From: Dermanyssus gallinae
Taxonomy: Eukaryota > Arthropoda > Arachnida > Mesostigmata > Dermanyssidae
NCBI GenBank assembly: GCA_003439945.1
Contig: QVRM01002098.1
Coordinates: forward strand, 124,001 to 188,000
Length of the DNA: 64,000 bases
Direction: 5' to 3'
The position numbers were made by a program, and so were the translations under genes. The notes under the pieces were generated by a model, which was not told the DNA's origin, did no database searches, and worked only from the letters and a program-made list of their open reading frames with translations. This document shows positions 13,156 to 24,905 of this stretch, one piece after another; the first letter of the stretch is position 1; the number at the start of each line of letters is the position of its first letter.

Positions 13156-14132
13156 CCTATCTACCTCTTTTGCTATGAGTGTACTGTCAGATCATCGGGT
13201 GCCGAGTTTTCGATGAACAGACTTATTGTTTGCTGTTAGTTCAGTTGCCGGCCTTCCTCTAACCTTTCTTTTTCTTGTCAGCTATTGTTAATGTAATGGT
13301 TATAGTTAGTGTTGGGTTTGTTAGATTTGTTATTGTTGTTGTTGCTGCTGCCGTGGCTAATTTGCTGTGTTTGAACACCAGTTTGATGGACTGCTGCTAC
13401 CCGAAACAGGAAAGCACGCGTACTCTGCACTCTTCTCAAAGAACACACACACACAGAATGAAGGAATAGGTCATTCACTTGTCTGCCGTCGTTATATTCG
13501 CCATTCACTTAGTCGCCACATCATGATTGTTGCTGCTGTTGTTGTTATTGAAGGTATTATTATTATTGAAAGCTTAGACGCGTACAATGTTGAAGGCCTT
13601 AGCTGAATGATTAGTGGCTGACGGCGGCAGCAGGTTTGCCGACCGAATCTGCGATTGGGCCGTGGAGGACTGCTGGCATTTCTCTGCGGTCTCTCTCTCT
13701 CTCGGCGTCTCGACGTACATATGTTTACTTGGTGGCCTCTGACTGTCGAAGCGGACGACATCGCATTGCGTAGCGTCGCCTCAGGTCTTCCTCAGGTGTT
13801 TCTCGCGCGATCGCAGGCCCTCGGCCCGATGTCGGGCGGCCCGAGCGCCAGACCACCCACCACTGCACGGGCCACCGCCCTTTGTAGTCGTAGTAGTTCG
13901 CGAGAGACACAACAGAATACGACTATTAACGCTATACCTACTCATGCTAGGACATCTTCGACGATTGAGATTGGTTTGCCAACCACCCCTGTTGCGGTAG
14001 GTTTGTGGGTGTCTGTGTGTGTGTATAGTTTTCGAACACTTGTGCTTGTCTTTGCCACCTACCGTTTTGTTTGCGGCAAAGCAATCACAAAAAAAGACAA
14101 GGAAGTAGGCGCAAAATATCAACATATGTATG

Positions 14133-14163
<31 letters not shown>

Positions 14164-14400
14164 TGGTGTGCGAAGACTGGTCAAAAAGTCCCATGATTGG
14201 TCAGGTGGGTCCTGTTGTCTTCAAAATTCAAGTCAGTCCTGCATGTTTTCTTATGTTATGACGTTCTTCGCAAGAAGAGAGCTTGGTCAGCCTTGCTCAA
14301 TTTTCGAGAGAGGAGCGATGGTTGAGCAACGATCCAACTTCAAAGTGGTCTTGTCGAAATACCTAGCAGCCAAACACAGATTCGGCTTCTGTTGTTAGAA
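10420..14400. other. Mostly unannotatable sequence with simple repeats
   Basis: Contains ACAT/CACA-rich DNA at 11010-11070, the poly-G run at 11337, TA tracts at 12350, 13125 and 14133, and a short GTT/GCT stretch at 13333-13355. No transposon protein or exon was recognised. Confidence 0.5.
11337..11351. repeat. Poly-G tract
   Basis: A run of 15 G. Similar runs of 15-17 occur at 32059-32073, 45025-45040 and 58720-58736. Such runs can form G-quadruplexes and are error-prone in sequencing. Confidence 0.9.
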
Positions 14401-14403
14401 GCG

Positions 14404-14640
14404 CTACCTTTGAAAGCTGACACGCTGTTTGATGCTACACACTTCAGGATTTTCTTTGGACTTCGTTTGGGCAAAAAAGTTTGCCAAGAACACGATTGTG
14501 TGAGCAGGACAGGCGACAGACGGGTTTTCTAATCAATCCAGAACCAACCAACCTTATTTTAACAGACGGAAAACGACCTGATGGTGCGATTCTTCGACCG
14601 TTCACAGCAGGAATCGTATTGTCTGAGATACGGCGACATC
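14404..14640 (+). pseudogene. Fragment of the CCHC/endonuclease retrotransposon family
   Basis: The plus strand gives ADTLFDATHFRIFFGLRLGK, matching the stretch just upstream of the CCHC finger in the 51.8-kb copy. After HDCV and a stop, another frame continues with NPEPTNLILTDGKRPDGAIL and RPFTAGIVLSEI, matching the endonuclease-like core. The second half of the CCHC finger and the following basic segment are missing, so an internal deletion of roughly 30 codons has joined the two blocks. Homology fades after about 14640, just before a (TA)n tract. The fragment is short, frameshifted and not functional. Confidence 0.75.
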
Positions 14641-14665
14641 GTGTTTACTTTGTAGGTTGTGTAAG

Positions 14666-14697
<32 letters not shown>

Positions 14698-14729
14698 ATC
14701 AAACCCGGTATAAAGCCTCTGTGTGAGAC

Positions 14730-15103
14730 TTGGCGAGTCGTTGTGCAGTCATCCCGAAGCCAGCTGAACGGGTAACCTTGTACTGTTCAGACATTATCGG
14801 CGCCAATATAGTAAGCAGCCAACAAAAAACAATAACACTTTATGCTGATCTATATGTATGTACACTGACTACAGATGTTGGCACAAGTATTGGGGCTATT
14901 GGTCTAGTGAGCAAATGGCCAACTCGACGTCCTGACTCATCTATTTATTCGTCACCCTGGCGCCTGTTTGTCCCGCAGGCGGCAGGGCAGGCAACAGCAA
15001 TGACCTACACGATTTATTTTGTTTTACCTAACAGGTCAAACAAGCCAGTTCGGTGGGGTCGCCGGCTACCGCTCACCGTGAGAGACCTTTCATACCTTGT
15101 TAC

Positions 15104-15153
<50 letters not shown>

Positions 15154-15306
15154 ATCGATCGCGTTTCCGATTGCCTTTTGCTGCTGCTGACCTGCTCATG
15201 GCAATGCATGTGGTACACGCTTGATGAACCCTAGACTCTACATAACTCAATCAACCTAGATGAGGACTGTGTCGCATCTTCACTGCTGGACCGAAATGAT
15301 TATATT

Positions 15307-15308
<2 letters not shown>
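14730..15308. other. Stretch with no recognised gene
   Basis: Unique-looking sequence ending in a CT tract that runs directly into (TA)n at 15109-15150. Confidence 0.5.
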
Positions 15309-15367
<59 letters not shown>

Positions 15368-15368
15368 T
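15309..15368. repeat. Long (TA)n microsatellite
   Basis: About 60 bp of TA with a single TG interruption near its end. It lies just beside the possible mariner fragment on its 3' side. Confidence 0.93.
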
Positions 15369-15435
15369 CTATGCATTGCTTATTGCAGTTTCTTTCATAT
15401 AAGGCCGACCGTTGGCGCTTCAAGTTTATGGACTA

Positions 15436-15560
15436 AGGCATTCCAACGATGCCCAAGAACTGCAAGTCGTGGGATCCTAGTTCAGGATTATAAACATGTA
15501 GCAAATGTGTCTCATCATCTGTGGCAAGTGTCGAGAACAAGGAAGCCCGGTTATGTAGAT
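15436..15560 (-). pseudogene. Possible mariner transposase fragment
   Basis: One minus-strand frame contains STLATDDETHLLHVYNPEL, which resembles the first catalytic-Asp block of mariner transposases (usual form T-G-D-E-x-W followed by H-x-D/Y-P-E). Only this block is recognisable. The Trp expected after DET is replaced, and the remaining two catalytic blocks are not seen before the (TA)n tract. This is a weak, short match; chance similarity is possible. Confidence 0.4.
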
Positions 15561-15699
15561 GGTGTAAGAAACACCAGGGCCTCCAAGGCGCACTCTGAGC
15601 TTGAACACAGTCATCCCATTGAGGTCCCAGATAGGGAACACGGGACACACGCCGAAATCTATTTTCCTCCGAGGTCATGTTTTTGATGTTTCTAGTTCT

Positions 15700-15732
<33 letters not shown>

Positions 15733-15734
15733 AT

Positions 15735-16715
15735 ATACAAACAGCGATTTACGACAATCTCCAGAGACGCTCCATATGCTAAACATAATAAGACCTTCTT
15801 TTAATGTGTTGGCTGACTAGACCATGGTAATTCTGCAACGGCGGCTGCTTGCTTGAAGCTGTTTAAGGATTCCTATTTTAAAACAGGCACAGTGGTGTTT
15901 TTCGATCCAGGCATGGCATAAAGATTTGTATTTTGCGGGTCCACTCTCCTGTATGTATGGATCTAGAATTGTGTTTTGCGGGTGTACTGGCTGAGTGGAG
16001 TATAATATCAACTGAATAAAGGAGAGTTGCAATAAGGAGTGGAACAGACCACTCCAAACTGTAATTCACTTTGCGCACTACTGATCAGGCATGGATCATT
16101 GTGCCAGGAGCGTGTGTTCCCCAACGCAAATGCGAACATTTTGCGTACAAATGTATACACATATGTATCGCACACTACATAATGATCGAAATGCTCCGTT
16201 TTTGGCTAGCCACGCGTTTGTTGGATTCTGTTATTGATATTCAGAAAAACAAAACCTTAGACTTCCAATCAGCCCTAAGCAATTAAAAGCCCTAATTAAT
16301 TAATTAATTAATTAATTATGAAGATGCAAGTACGTTGTTACCGCACGACATGACTACGCTGAGGTCCGTTCGCTTGATGAAAAAGTGACTTGGTATCAGT
16401 ACTGCTGTTGGACTCTGGACAAGCAAGTCTAAACAAATCTTGCAGTGCCATAGTCAAAAGGTCTCTCGGCCTCGCGGCTGCGCCATACAGATGTTTGTCC
16501 ACCACCAGCTGGTTGGACGAGGCGCGCAGCGAGAAATATTTTTGTATATACATTTATATATACAGTAGCGGCGTGGTTTAAGGGGCTAGTGTGCTAGTTA
16601 TGGTTGTCATATTGATAGACTAGATAATAAACCATAAACCTCTGAGTCAGCGATCATGTTACCACAAGGACGGTTGGGATACTCTAGCTACTTTTTTTAA
16701 GTACATTTTTCTAAA
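15735..16715. other. Stretch with no recognised gene
   Basis: Unique-looking DNA containing a (TTAA)n run at 16293-16318. A minus-strand frame at 16338-16553 resembles nothing I know. Confidence 0.5.
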
Positions 16716-16750
16716 CGTTGTCGCTCTAAGCGCCCCTGCTGTCACTTGTT

Positions 16751-16762
16751 ACGAAACTGTCT

Positions 16763-16816
<54 letters not shown>

Positions 16817-16832
16817 TTTGAGACAGTTTCGT
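16751..16832. repeat. Perfect palindrome with (TA)n core
   Basis: The 20-bp arms 16751-16770 (ACGAAACTGTCTCAAATATA) and 16813-16832 are exact reverse complements. The 42 bp between them is TA repeat, so the whole element folds into one long stem. It may be a foldback or MITE-like element whose centre expanded as (TA)n. A second element of the same architecture but different arms is at 61257-61340. Confidence 0.9.
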
Positions 16833-16834
16833 GA

Positions 16835-17285
16835 ACCGAAAATGTCTTGGAATAAATTGCGATGGACATCTAAGCGCGTTTCTGTAACGCGTAGCCTTAC
16901 TACGAAAGAGGATTACTTATTACTAGGAAAGAGCCCTTTATTGGACCAAAATTCCGTGCTTATCTCTGTAAAGATACTATCCATGAATTCACGCATATGT
17001 TCAATTTGTTTTTACGTATAAATGGCTGTATGAATAGTCTTCTTAGTCGTATGCAAGGTTTAGCAGTATTAGACGGTGAATTCTAGATAAATAAGCCTGA
17101 CGCTTAGGGGTGAACAACCATATCGGTCGTCCTAATCAATGTTGTGCAAACTAGATTCATCGCGAGTGTCAGCTGGAGTGGTCGCTAACCCAATTACACT
17201 GGGCCTGCTGACGGCTTTGTCTGCAAATTGATTCGATCGGGTTTGCTTAGCCCTTAACGGTAGGACGGCGTTACGGGCAGCTACT
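16835..17285. other. Stretch with no recognised feature
   Basis: Unique-looking DNA between a palindrome and a minisatellite. Confidence 0.5.
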
Positions 17286-17463
17286 GGCTTCTGTGTATGA
17301 TTTCTAGATGGACTTCTGCGTACGATTTCTATATATTGACTTCTGCGTGCGATTTCTAGATAAACTTCTGCGTGCGCTTTCTAGATAAACTTCTGCGTGC
17401 GAGTTCTAGTTAGACCTCTGCGTACGATGTCTACATAGACTTGTGCGCTTCATTTCTGTATAG
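17286..17463. repeat. 25-bp minisatellite, seven units
   Basis: Seven diverged units with the core CTTCTGCGTGCGATTTCTAG start at about 17288, 17313, 17340, 17365, 17390, 17415 and 17440. Spacing is 25 bp except for one 27-bp step. Units drift in the middle and at the AGATAAA end. There are no spacers between units, so this is not a CRISPR array. Confidence 0.9.
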
Positions 17464-19899
17464 AAACACTGCCTGCGATATATGTCTGTTTATCGATCAG
17501 AGTCATGTTAAATTCGAACGAAATGCATGGCTGATTGCCAGAGCTTCATTCACGATTAATTGCAACAACATTCATTCTGTTTCCGCAGTATCATGCGATG
17601 ATTGTAAGATGCTTGTGCAATATGCCCACTAACTATTATGCAATAATAATAATAAATACTCTGTGCATACAGTCACATATGTTACGTATACTAGCTAAAA
17701 ATAGATCGACCAGCCACAAAACAAACTGGGTTTGCCTTGTCAAGTAGCGCTAAAATTCGAATTGTGATAAAATTCGAAATAATAAACAAGAAAAGAATAT
17801 TAAAGAAATATTGTATAATAATAATAATAATAATATGTAACTTTGTATTGTCTTATATATTATAATAAATATTGTATAGTGATATTATGTAAGTACGCCT
17901 CTGGTCAGCAAGGAGGAGTCCTCAGGCTCAACTGCTGCTCTTTCCTGATGCCAGTAGTGCTTCGACGTGTGCGGCTCAGGTTTGTCTAGCCAGAGACTGG
18001 CTCTTTTTCTGTTTCTTCGGCAATCGGCACCAACGTGCCACATGTGAATACTGGGAATGCCGTGAATTGGATCGTGGACAAATTCGCAGGCCAGGACGAC
18101 GTGATGACCACTTGTTTGCGTGTCGTCGCCGCGTCGGGAAGCGGCCCGTGTCTTCGCGGCACGACTCTTGCGTTAAGCCGCTACAGTCTGCCGTCCCGCT
18201 GTTGGCGCAACCCCGGTTAGACTGTTCGTTCGGAAAGTCCACCAAAGGGAAGGTGGGCTTCCTTCGAACTCCACCTACTCACAACACCGTAATGGGCCTG
18301 TCGATCTGGGGCCTGCCGATCACATCGTGTCGAGTCTGCCGAGAGTCGCAGAAGTAGAAGAGGCCGCCCGCCATGTCACTGCTCGCATTGGCGTGTCTCC
18401 TCGGTGGTGGCGACGACGACGGCGGCGGCGGTTTCTCGGCCTCTCGGACGCTGCAGATACGCTGAGCTACGCTTCACTGCATTCCAGTTCCTCTTCGCGT
18501 TTTGACGGCTCCTCCTATCGTTTAATTATGGCAGTCTATTTCGGTTCCCTTCGTCGCCTGCGACTGGGCTTTAACGCCGTCATTCTCGTCGTCGTCGTCG
18601 TCGTCTCGATCTCAAATTTGCCGCTTGCGTTTATTTTGCTCCTCCTACTCCTCCTCCTTTTCCGCTTTCTTTTCCTCCTTCTTTTTTCTAGTTCTTCTCC
18701 TTTTCCACATTTTCCACGTCTGCTAGACCCTCTGTGCACCTATTTCTATGCCGCCCAGTCTTTAGGAGCAACGACGTACGCTTGCATTTGAGCACTGTGC
18801 CATGAGTCGGGCCGTCATTCCATGTGGTAGACAGGGGGAGCAGGCAGACCAGCAACCCCAGTCGTTGTGGCAGCGCGGTGCGGGCCATAGCCGTCATGGC
18901 AGCTGCACAAGCTGTTATCTGGGCGTTAGCCGAACGCCGCCCTCTACACCTCCTAACCTCCTCAACGCATCGTTTCGTCGTTGCGATCGATCGAATATAG
19001 AGGAAGAGAAGCCATTGAAAGGCAGCAAAAGGAATAGAGAAAGAGGCCGAAAAGGGTATGTGGACGACCGGAAATTAATAGCAAAGCAATGCCAGCGAGA
19101 ACAAAAGCACACGCGGGCGAGGCAAACAGGCTGGTCTTGGGTGAAATGTTGTTGCCGTCGTCGCTGTCGTGGTCGTCGTCGTCGTTGTCGTCGTTAATGT
19201 CATCTGCATTATCTGCATTATGGTCGTCATTGTCTTATGTCTTGATGTTGTTGCTGTCGCTTATTCGTCGCCGGATTGCAGATTCCGGAAGTCAAGTGAA
19301 CTGTAGTTTGAATAGATGGATCTCTCTACGAAGCGCTCGAGAATGCTGCACGTTGTGGCTGGCTGGCACTCGGCAGAGAGCAGCTAGTTGGTTAGACTTG
19401 CCTGCTTGCTCGTGCCCCATTCCATTGGTAAATACGAAAGGGAGCTTTGCCTTCCGCCATGCCGTGCCTGGCTTGAGTAGTTGTGGGGACGCAACTCCTC
19501 GATGGCGGGATCGCTCCGCAGCTCTGGGGATCTCCTCTTTGCCGCTCGTGCACACAGACAAAGACCGAGACACGCCAGGCAATACGTGCGCCTGGTACGC
19601 ACGCACAGCCAGTGGCTGGCGTACTGGCCCGTTGATAGGCGAGATCACGCAATGGCCGACCGCCAAGAGGTAGAGAGCCCCGTATATAAGCTATAGCGTC
19701 ACCTAGCCCCCATAGCGAACAGAACTAGAAGTAATCGTTTCTTCTTTCACTTCGCGCTCGACGTGCATATGTACATTTTGCTTCTTCCTAGCTTCCCAGA
19801 AAACGACAACCCTATTCACGTTCACAGTTATTAACTAGAGTGGCGCTTCGCCGCCCCCTTATTACTGACGGGACAAAACACCAATTTGCTTAACTTATC
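17464..19899. other. Stretch with no recognised gene
   Basis: Holds AAT runs near 17642 and 17818, GTC runs near 18588-18605 and 19153-19198, and CTCCTC/TTCC-rich DNA near 18640-18710. The frames at 18327-18791 and 19089-19673 are biased by these triplets and show no known domain. Confidence 0.5.
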
Positions 19900-19958
19900 C
19901 TTCGATATATATATATAATCGAATTACTATATATTATATATTATTATATATTATATTA

Positions 19959-19995
<37 letters not shown>

Positions 19996-20019
19996 AGAAT
20001 CGATATATATATATATATA
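19900..20019. repeat. AT-rich imperfect palindrome cluster
   Basis: CTTCGATATATATATATA at 19900 is mirrored by TATATATATATCGAAG ending at 19997. A second small palindrome (ATCGATATAT...ATCG) follows directly. The interior is a mixture of TATATT and TA units. It is a third (TA)n-containing inverted repeat in the window, with shorter non-TA arms. Confidence 0.75.
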
Positions 20020-20395
20020 GAATCGAAATCTCGTCGCTCAAATTTTGAGGTCACCGACCCCTGATTCAAGGAGCAGCCTCAGCGAACTGCTTTGCTTGTT
20101 CGCGACAATTTGTGTGCGAGATCGATGAAGACCCGTTGTCTGCTCTGCCGCCAGTCCTCGAGTGGAGAGAGCCCTAAAACAATACAGAATCGACTAGAAC
20201 AACGGCGACATGAGGAATGGGCTGTCTGAGGGGCCTCTCGAATCGACTCTCGAGTAGAACGGAAAGACTAAAATGCAGTGGCCATCGAGGATTTGGCAAT
20301 ACAATTGTAAAACGTGTGCACCCATCCATTCGTACAAAACGGCACATAGCATCGCACGCAGGGATGTCCTTTTTTTTTTGTTTTACAGGGAACCA

Positions 20396-20449
20396 GGAAC
20401 AAAAATGCATTGTGCACACCCTTTGGTCTGGGTAGTGTGAGACTCTCAA
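20396..20449 (-). other. Conserved coding-like segment, copy 1
   Basis: On the minus strand this reads LRVSHYPDQRVCTMHFCS. The segment at 27597-27650 reads LRVPHYPDPRVCIMHFCS. The nucleotide differences in the two 54-bp stretches include five silent ones (GTC/GTT, CAC/CAT, GAC/GAT, AGG/CGG, TGT/TGC). This suggests the shared ancestor was protein-coding in this frame. Similarity weakly extends 30-40 bp upstream. I do not recognise the family; a transposon-encoded protein is the likeliest source given the context. The surrounding open frame (20174-20491) is not otherwise supported. Confidence 0.55.
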
Positions 20450-20499
20450 ACCTACATAACCTGGCAGGGATGCCCAGGCAGTCTCTGGCAAGTAGACAT

Positions 20500-22248
20500 A
20501 AGAGCGGTGTGGCTTCCTCTAGCAGTGAGTTAGGGAAAAATACGCTTTGGGGTAGCTTAGAACGCTAAGGATTCGCTAGGTAGGCGCACGCAATGCGTAT
20601 TAATCTTTTTTGTTCACTTCTGTTCGCTGTCACTCCTACGGGCTGATGCTGCTGCTGCTTCGGTTGTTGCTACAACCACAGCTGCATTTCTAGCTAGACG
20701 TGTAAGCGTGATTTGAATTCGTTAGGGCCTGCAGCACGGCCGGGACCGTCAGACCGAGGCCTATCCGATTCCTATCCGATTACAAGTCGTGGAGTCTGGT
20801 TTTGCCATTGCCACAAAGTTGGCATCATGACATTTCACATCTCAATCGGATTCACTATCACACGGAAGGGAGACAGAACGATATGTAGACCGAGATACGC
20901 GAACAGCGGAACGAGGCTTCCTTCTGTCATGCAATAAACAACAGAGAGCGTCTACGTGGTAGAACGTATACGTGCAATTAATATATATACTACTACTACG
21001 TGTGTTTATGTATGGAGTGCATATGTACATATTAATCAACTAATATATACCAATCGTAACGTTTATATTATAAATGAATGATTGATGACATTGAATACAT
21101 TATCTATGTATCTCTATCTATCTATCTCTCTCTCTCTCTCCCTCTATATATATATATATATATATATATAAACGTATAGTGTCGTGCTCTCTAACAAAAC
21201 CGTATTCACAATCCGTGGCGGTAAGTTTTATCACTGAAGGTCCGCTGCGTGGAAATCCCCCCCTCCTTATGTGCCAATGTTTAAAATCAAACCACATCGG
21301 CCAAACATTACCTGGAATATTAATGTCGCAAATTCTTGATGAAAAACATCAGCGCTTCACTAAGTCATCCACACACTTATTTTGCCTTGTATATTTGACG
21401 GGGCCAATATTAGCCCATTCCGATATTCGCTGTAACTCTGCGAATAAGGCAAACTGACTACTATTTTGCTCATTGAGTGCACCTTGATCTAAGTATCTTT
21501 GCAGGGGCGTAGTTTGCAGATATAGTGTATCGATATACAATCGGATCTGTGTTCCTGCGTGTGTTGGGGTATATAGTTGTTGTTTTCATTTATTTCGCTG
21601 ATTATTTTCTAAATCATAGATGCTACGTGCCGATATTTTTTTAAAGGTTCCAGAGCTTCATTTCACGAAATCATGTTGCATGTGGCGCGAAGGGAGCAGC
21701 TCTTCAGTTGGTAGATTTTTTGGCCTATGGTAAATTAGTTGCTTCTCTATATTGCATTCGATAGTATACAAATTGTGCCTTCCATAGTACCGCAAATCAT
21801 TGAGTGTTGCTTGACAAACCTTGAGTCGCACTGAGCCGTCTTGAACAAGCGTTTCATTTCTTTTTGCAACAATTTTCAACAAAGTTTCATTTCTTTTTGT
21901 AGATATGAAAATTATGCACCAGCATTACATGTGGTATGCATATGCTTCAATCTGCCTGTAAGACACCGAAAAACACCTCCAGCGAGCGTTCGTTATCAAT
22001 AGCAATTTGAAAATGTTCTTGTATACATGTTGTTTGTTTATCAAGTTGTAGGTGTGAAGTTTGTTGAGCCAGAACATTGCGTTGTCGTCATTGATTGCTT
22101 CGAATTAAAACGAAAGGCAACGGAGGAAAAAGAAACACCGGTTATCGACGTCTATTTAAGCACTTAAGTTATAATGTAAGCCGTAGCAGTTATAACGTAA
22201 ACTCAAAGGTCATCATGTGAACTATACAAAGCTCCGCACACGTTAACG

Positions 22249-22293
<45 letters not shown>

Positions 22294-23413
22294 GGGTTTT
22301 TATGCTAAAATAGCAATTTTCCAACACCGCAATTTGTGTAATATGAATAGAGTCAAGCCCCAGCAAAACTTACAGACAGAGACCGACTAACATCCTAGGT
22401 TTTTACAGATCAGAGAAGATATTTTTCAGAATGTTGCCATATAGAAATTTTTCAAGCTCTGTGTTTCGCTAATTGTTCCCGGTGGAGCTGTTTTGGTTTT
22501 GTTCGAACATGTTGCAATTTTGTATCGAACCGAAGCGATCAAGCACATCAGAAAGAAGCTAAGGATGTATTGCACATTAGCTACACAGACCACACCCGCC
22601 ATATAGTTATATTTGAGCTGCATCTGCTGATAGTTGCATACAAGTTGTATTTTGACAATGCTTACTACCTTTTGGCTTTTTTTTTTTTTTATCGTTTTCA
22701 TGTGCGGTGCGGCGGGTATCATCTTCTCGACAACAATAACTCTGCATCGTCTCAACTACTATAACATCGAATGAAAACGACATCTGATGTTGCAACAGGG
22801 TAAGCTTACTATATATAATTTACCGTTCAAGGTATATATATATATATATATATTTTTTTTTTTTAAGAGAGCGAATATAATCTATGATGGACGGCAAAAG
22901 TATTATTGACAAATATCTTTCTTTTGTTGTAAATGTTTTTAGTACATGATGTCATACATAGTGAGAAATGGGATAGTAGAAATGGCAGCTATGCCCGTAT
23001 CTAAATGTGTACTATGAAAAATTCGTAAACCAAGATGAAAATTTCACTGGGCGTCTTCACTATGTATATATAGAAGTAATTTAACGCATAAGCATATAGA
23101 GCATGCAGAAAGCACTAAAAATTCTATTATTGTACGCGAATACAGTATCATGGATCATGTGAAAAGATCCTAAAAACACAGCAAAGCATCGCTTAGGCTG
23201 TTGCCTAGTATCGCCCGAGGTAATTGTTGCCAATGTTGCATATCACTGCGTATCTAATAAGTCTCGTCGTCAGTACAATATTGGTCGGTGTCGTGCACTA
23301 GGGCGCGCATTTAGTTAGGGCCTCCTATCTTACTTAGGACATATACCAATTACGCTGTTGCACGCGGTGAAATGCGACGTGCAGTTGTATTTAATACCAC
23401 GCCATGTTTCTAC
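20500..23413. other. Stretch with no recognised gene
   Basis: Contains TA tracts at 21145, 22250 and 22832 and a TCTA/CT tract at 21115-21145. Several frames (for example 21349-21540 and 21658-21882 on the minus strand) have ordinary composition but match nothing I know. Confidence 0.5.

Positions 23414-23485
<72 letters not shown>
23414..23485. repeat. Long (TA)n microsatellite
   Basis: About 72 bp of TA with one CA interruption near 23441. One of the longest simple repeats in the window. Confidence 0.93.
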
Positions 23486-23604
23486 TACTCACTGGAGTAT
23501 ACCGTGTAGAGTTGAGGTCGAACCTATAACCTAGCAGATTCACTGGAGTTGTATACCTACTTTGCTACGTGGTCGAAAAACTGAAAGTACAGCGACACCA
23601 ACTT

Positions 23605-23735
23605 CAACAAATACAACAACAGCAATAAGCAACAAAAACAACAACAACAACAACAGCAATAAGCAACAAAAACAACAACAACAACAGCAATAAGCAACAA
23701 AAACAACAACAACAACAAACAACAGCAGCGTCGGC
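23605..23735. repeat. CAA-rich array with higher-order repeat
   Basis: AAC/CAA triplets are organised as three successive copies of a unit starting CAATAAGCAACAAAAACAAC. It is therefore a tandem array of 31-34 bp built on a triplet. Minus-strand frames here are long runs of Val, Cys, Leu and Phe and are artefacts. Confidence 0.9.
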
Positions 23736-23739
23736 AGCA

Positions 23740-24866
23740 GGAGCAAGAATGACAAAACACTGAGAGCCAATGCAAAGCCCGTCGGCGGGACTGCGCACTA
23801 CCCGGCCCTGCATGCATTGCATGTAGCGCCGGATAGGCATAAAGGCGAAACGAATTGAAACGGGCACGACAGACGTCGTAGCCGTCGTAAACCGAGGGAC
23901 GACCAACGAGGGACATTCTCCTTATTCTCTCCGTCTCCGACTGCGGTGGCACCGGTCCAACAACATCACAATTTGCCGCAATATACGCAAAAAAGTTTCG
24001 TGCTCGCTCAGCAAAGAGGTAACGCTAGACAGACAGATAGATAGTACTCGTTCACGAGCTTCCTTACACCGAGCTTCATCTCGTCGCCGCCCCCACCTCA
24101 TCCCGAGTTCCGGCAGCAGCAGCCGCCTGACACCTGTTTCCTACCTGCGTACGTGCAGGCAGCAATTGGAGCATCAGACATCACATAAACGCACGCAACA
24201 CTTCACACGTCACCACGTCTTACTGTTGAAGAATGTTGTTGCCATGTATTAAGCACGTAGGGCGTGTCATAAACATAACATAAATGCTTCAATGTATATA
24301 TTAGATACGTGTACTAATGCGCATACATGTATATGTACGTTTTCTCCAACGGTTATTTGGATGATATACTCGTAGCTATCGGAAATATAGAGGAGTTGAG
24401 TTCGAAAACAATACAGAACATACAAAGAGGGTATTTAAGCCCAATTTGGCAAGACTTGATGGGGTCACAGATCTTTTGAAAAAAATAAGCTTAATTTTCA
24501 ATAAAACGGGCGGAGGCAAAAATGTCGTGTCTCCGAGTGACAGTGAGATCACAAGTTTTAGTCATACCGTTCGATACTGGTTCAATTTATGATATTAGCA
24601 CCGTAGACCGTTTTTTTGGGTATCATTAAGATCTAAATTAAATAATAAAAACAAATAAAACATTTCTTTATACACGGAGACATCGTCACTCCTTAACAAA
24701 GCCTTCCTCTCATTCAATTAAGAAATGCTTAATTTTACAAGCTCTACGATCACCTGAGTTCTGGAAAAACTGGGTGTGGAGGCCGGACTTTACCGCATAA
24801 TTAAACAACGTCCTCTGTCTCGGATCATTTTGTCTCTATATTTCAGTTGTTTCTATGTATGTCAAG

Positions 24867-24905
<39 letters not shown>

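Noticed and set aside
17286..17463. CRISPR-like repeat array
   Set aside because: Units are contiguous without unique spacers and the host is clearly eukaryotic.
19089..19673. 194-codon plus-strand frame
   Set aside because: Ser/Leu bias from GTC/TCA triplets and overlapping open frames on the other strand; no domain.
22426..22755. Possible piggyBac transposase trace (KYNYMAGVV on the minus strand)
   Set aside because: Only one short block loosely resembles Y-N-x-x-M-G-G-V-D; the essential Asp is absent and no second block was found.
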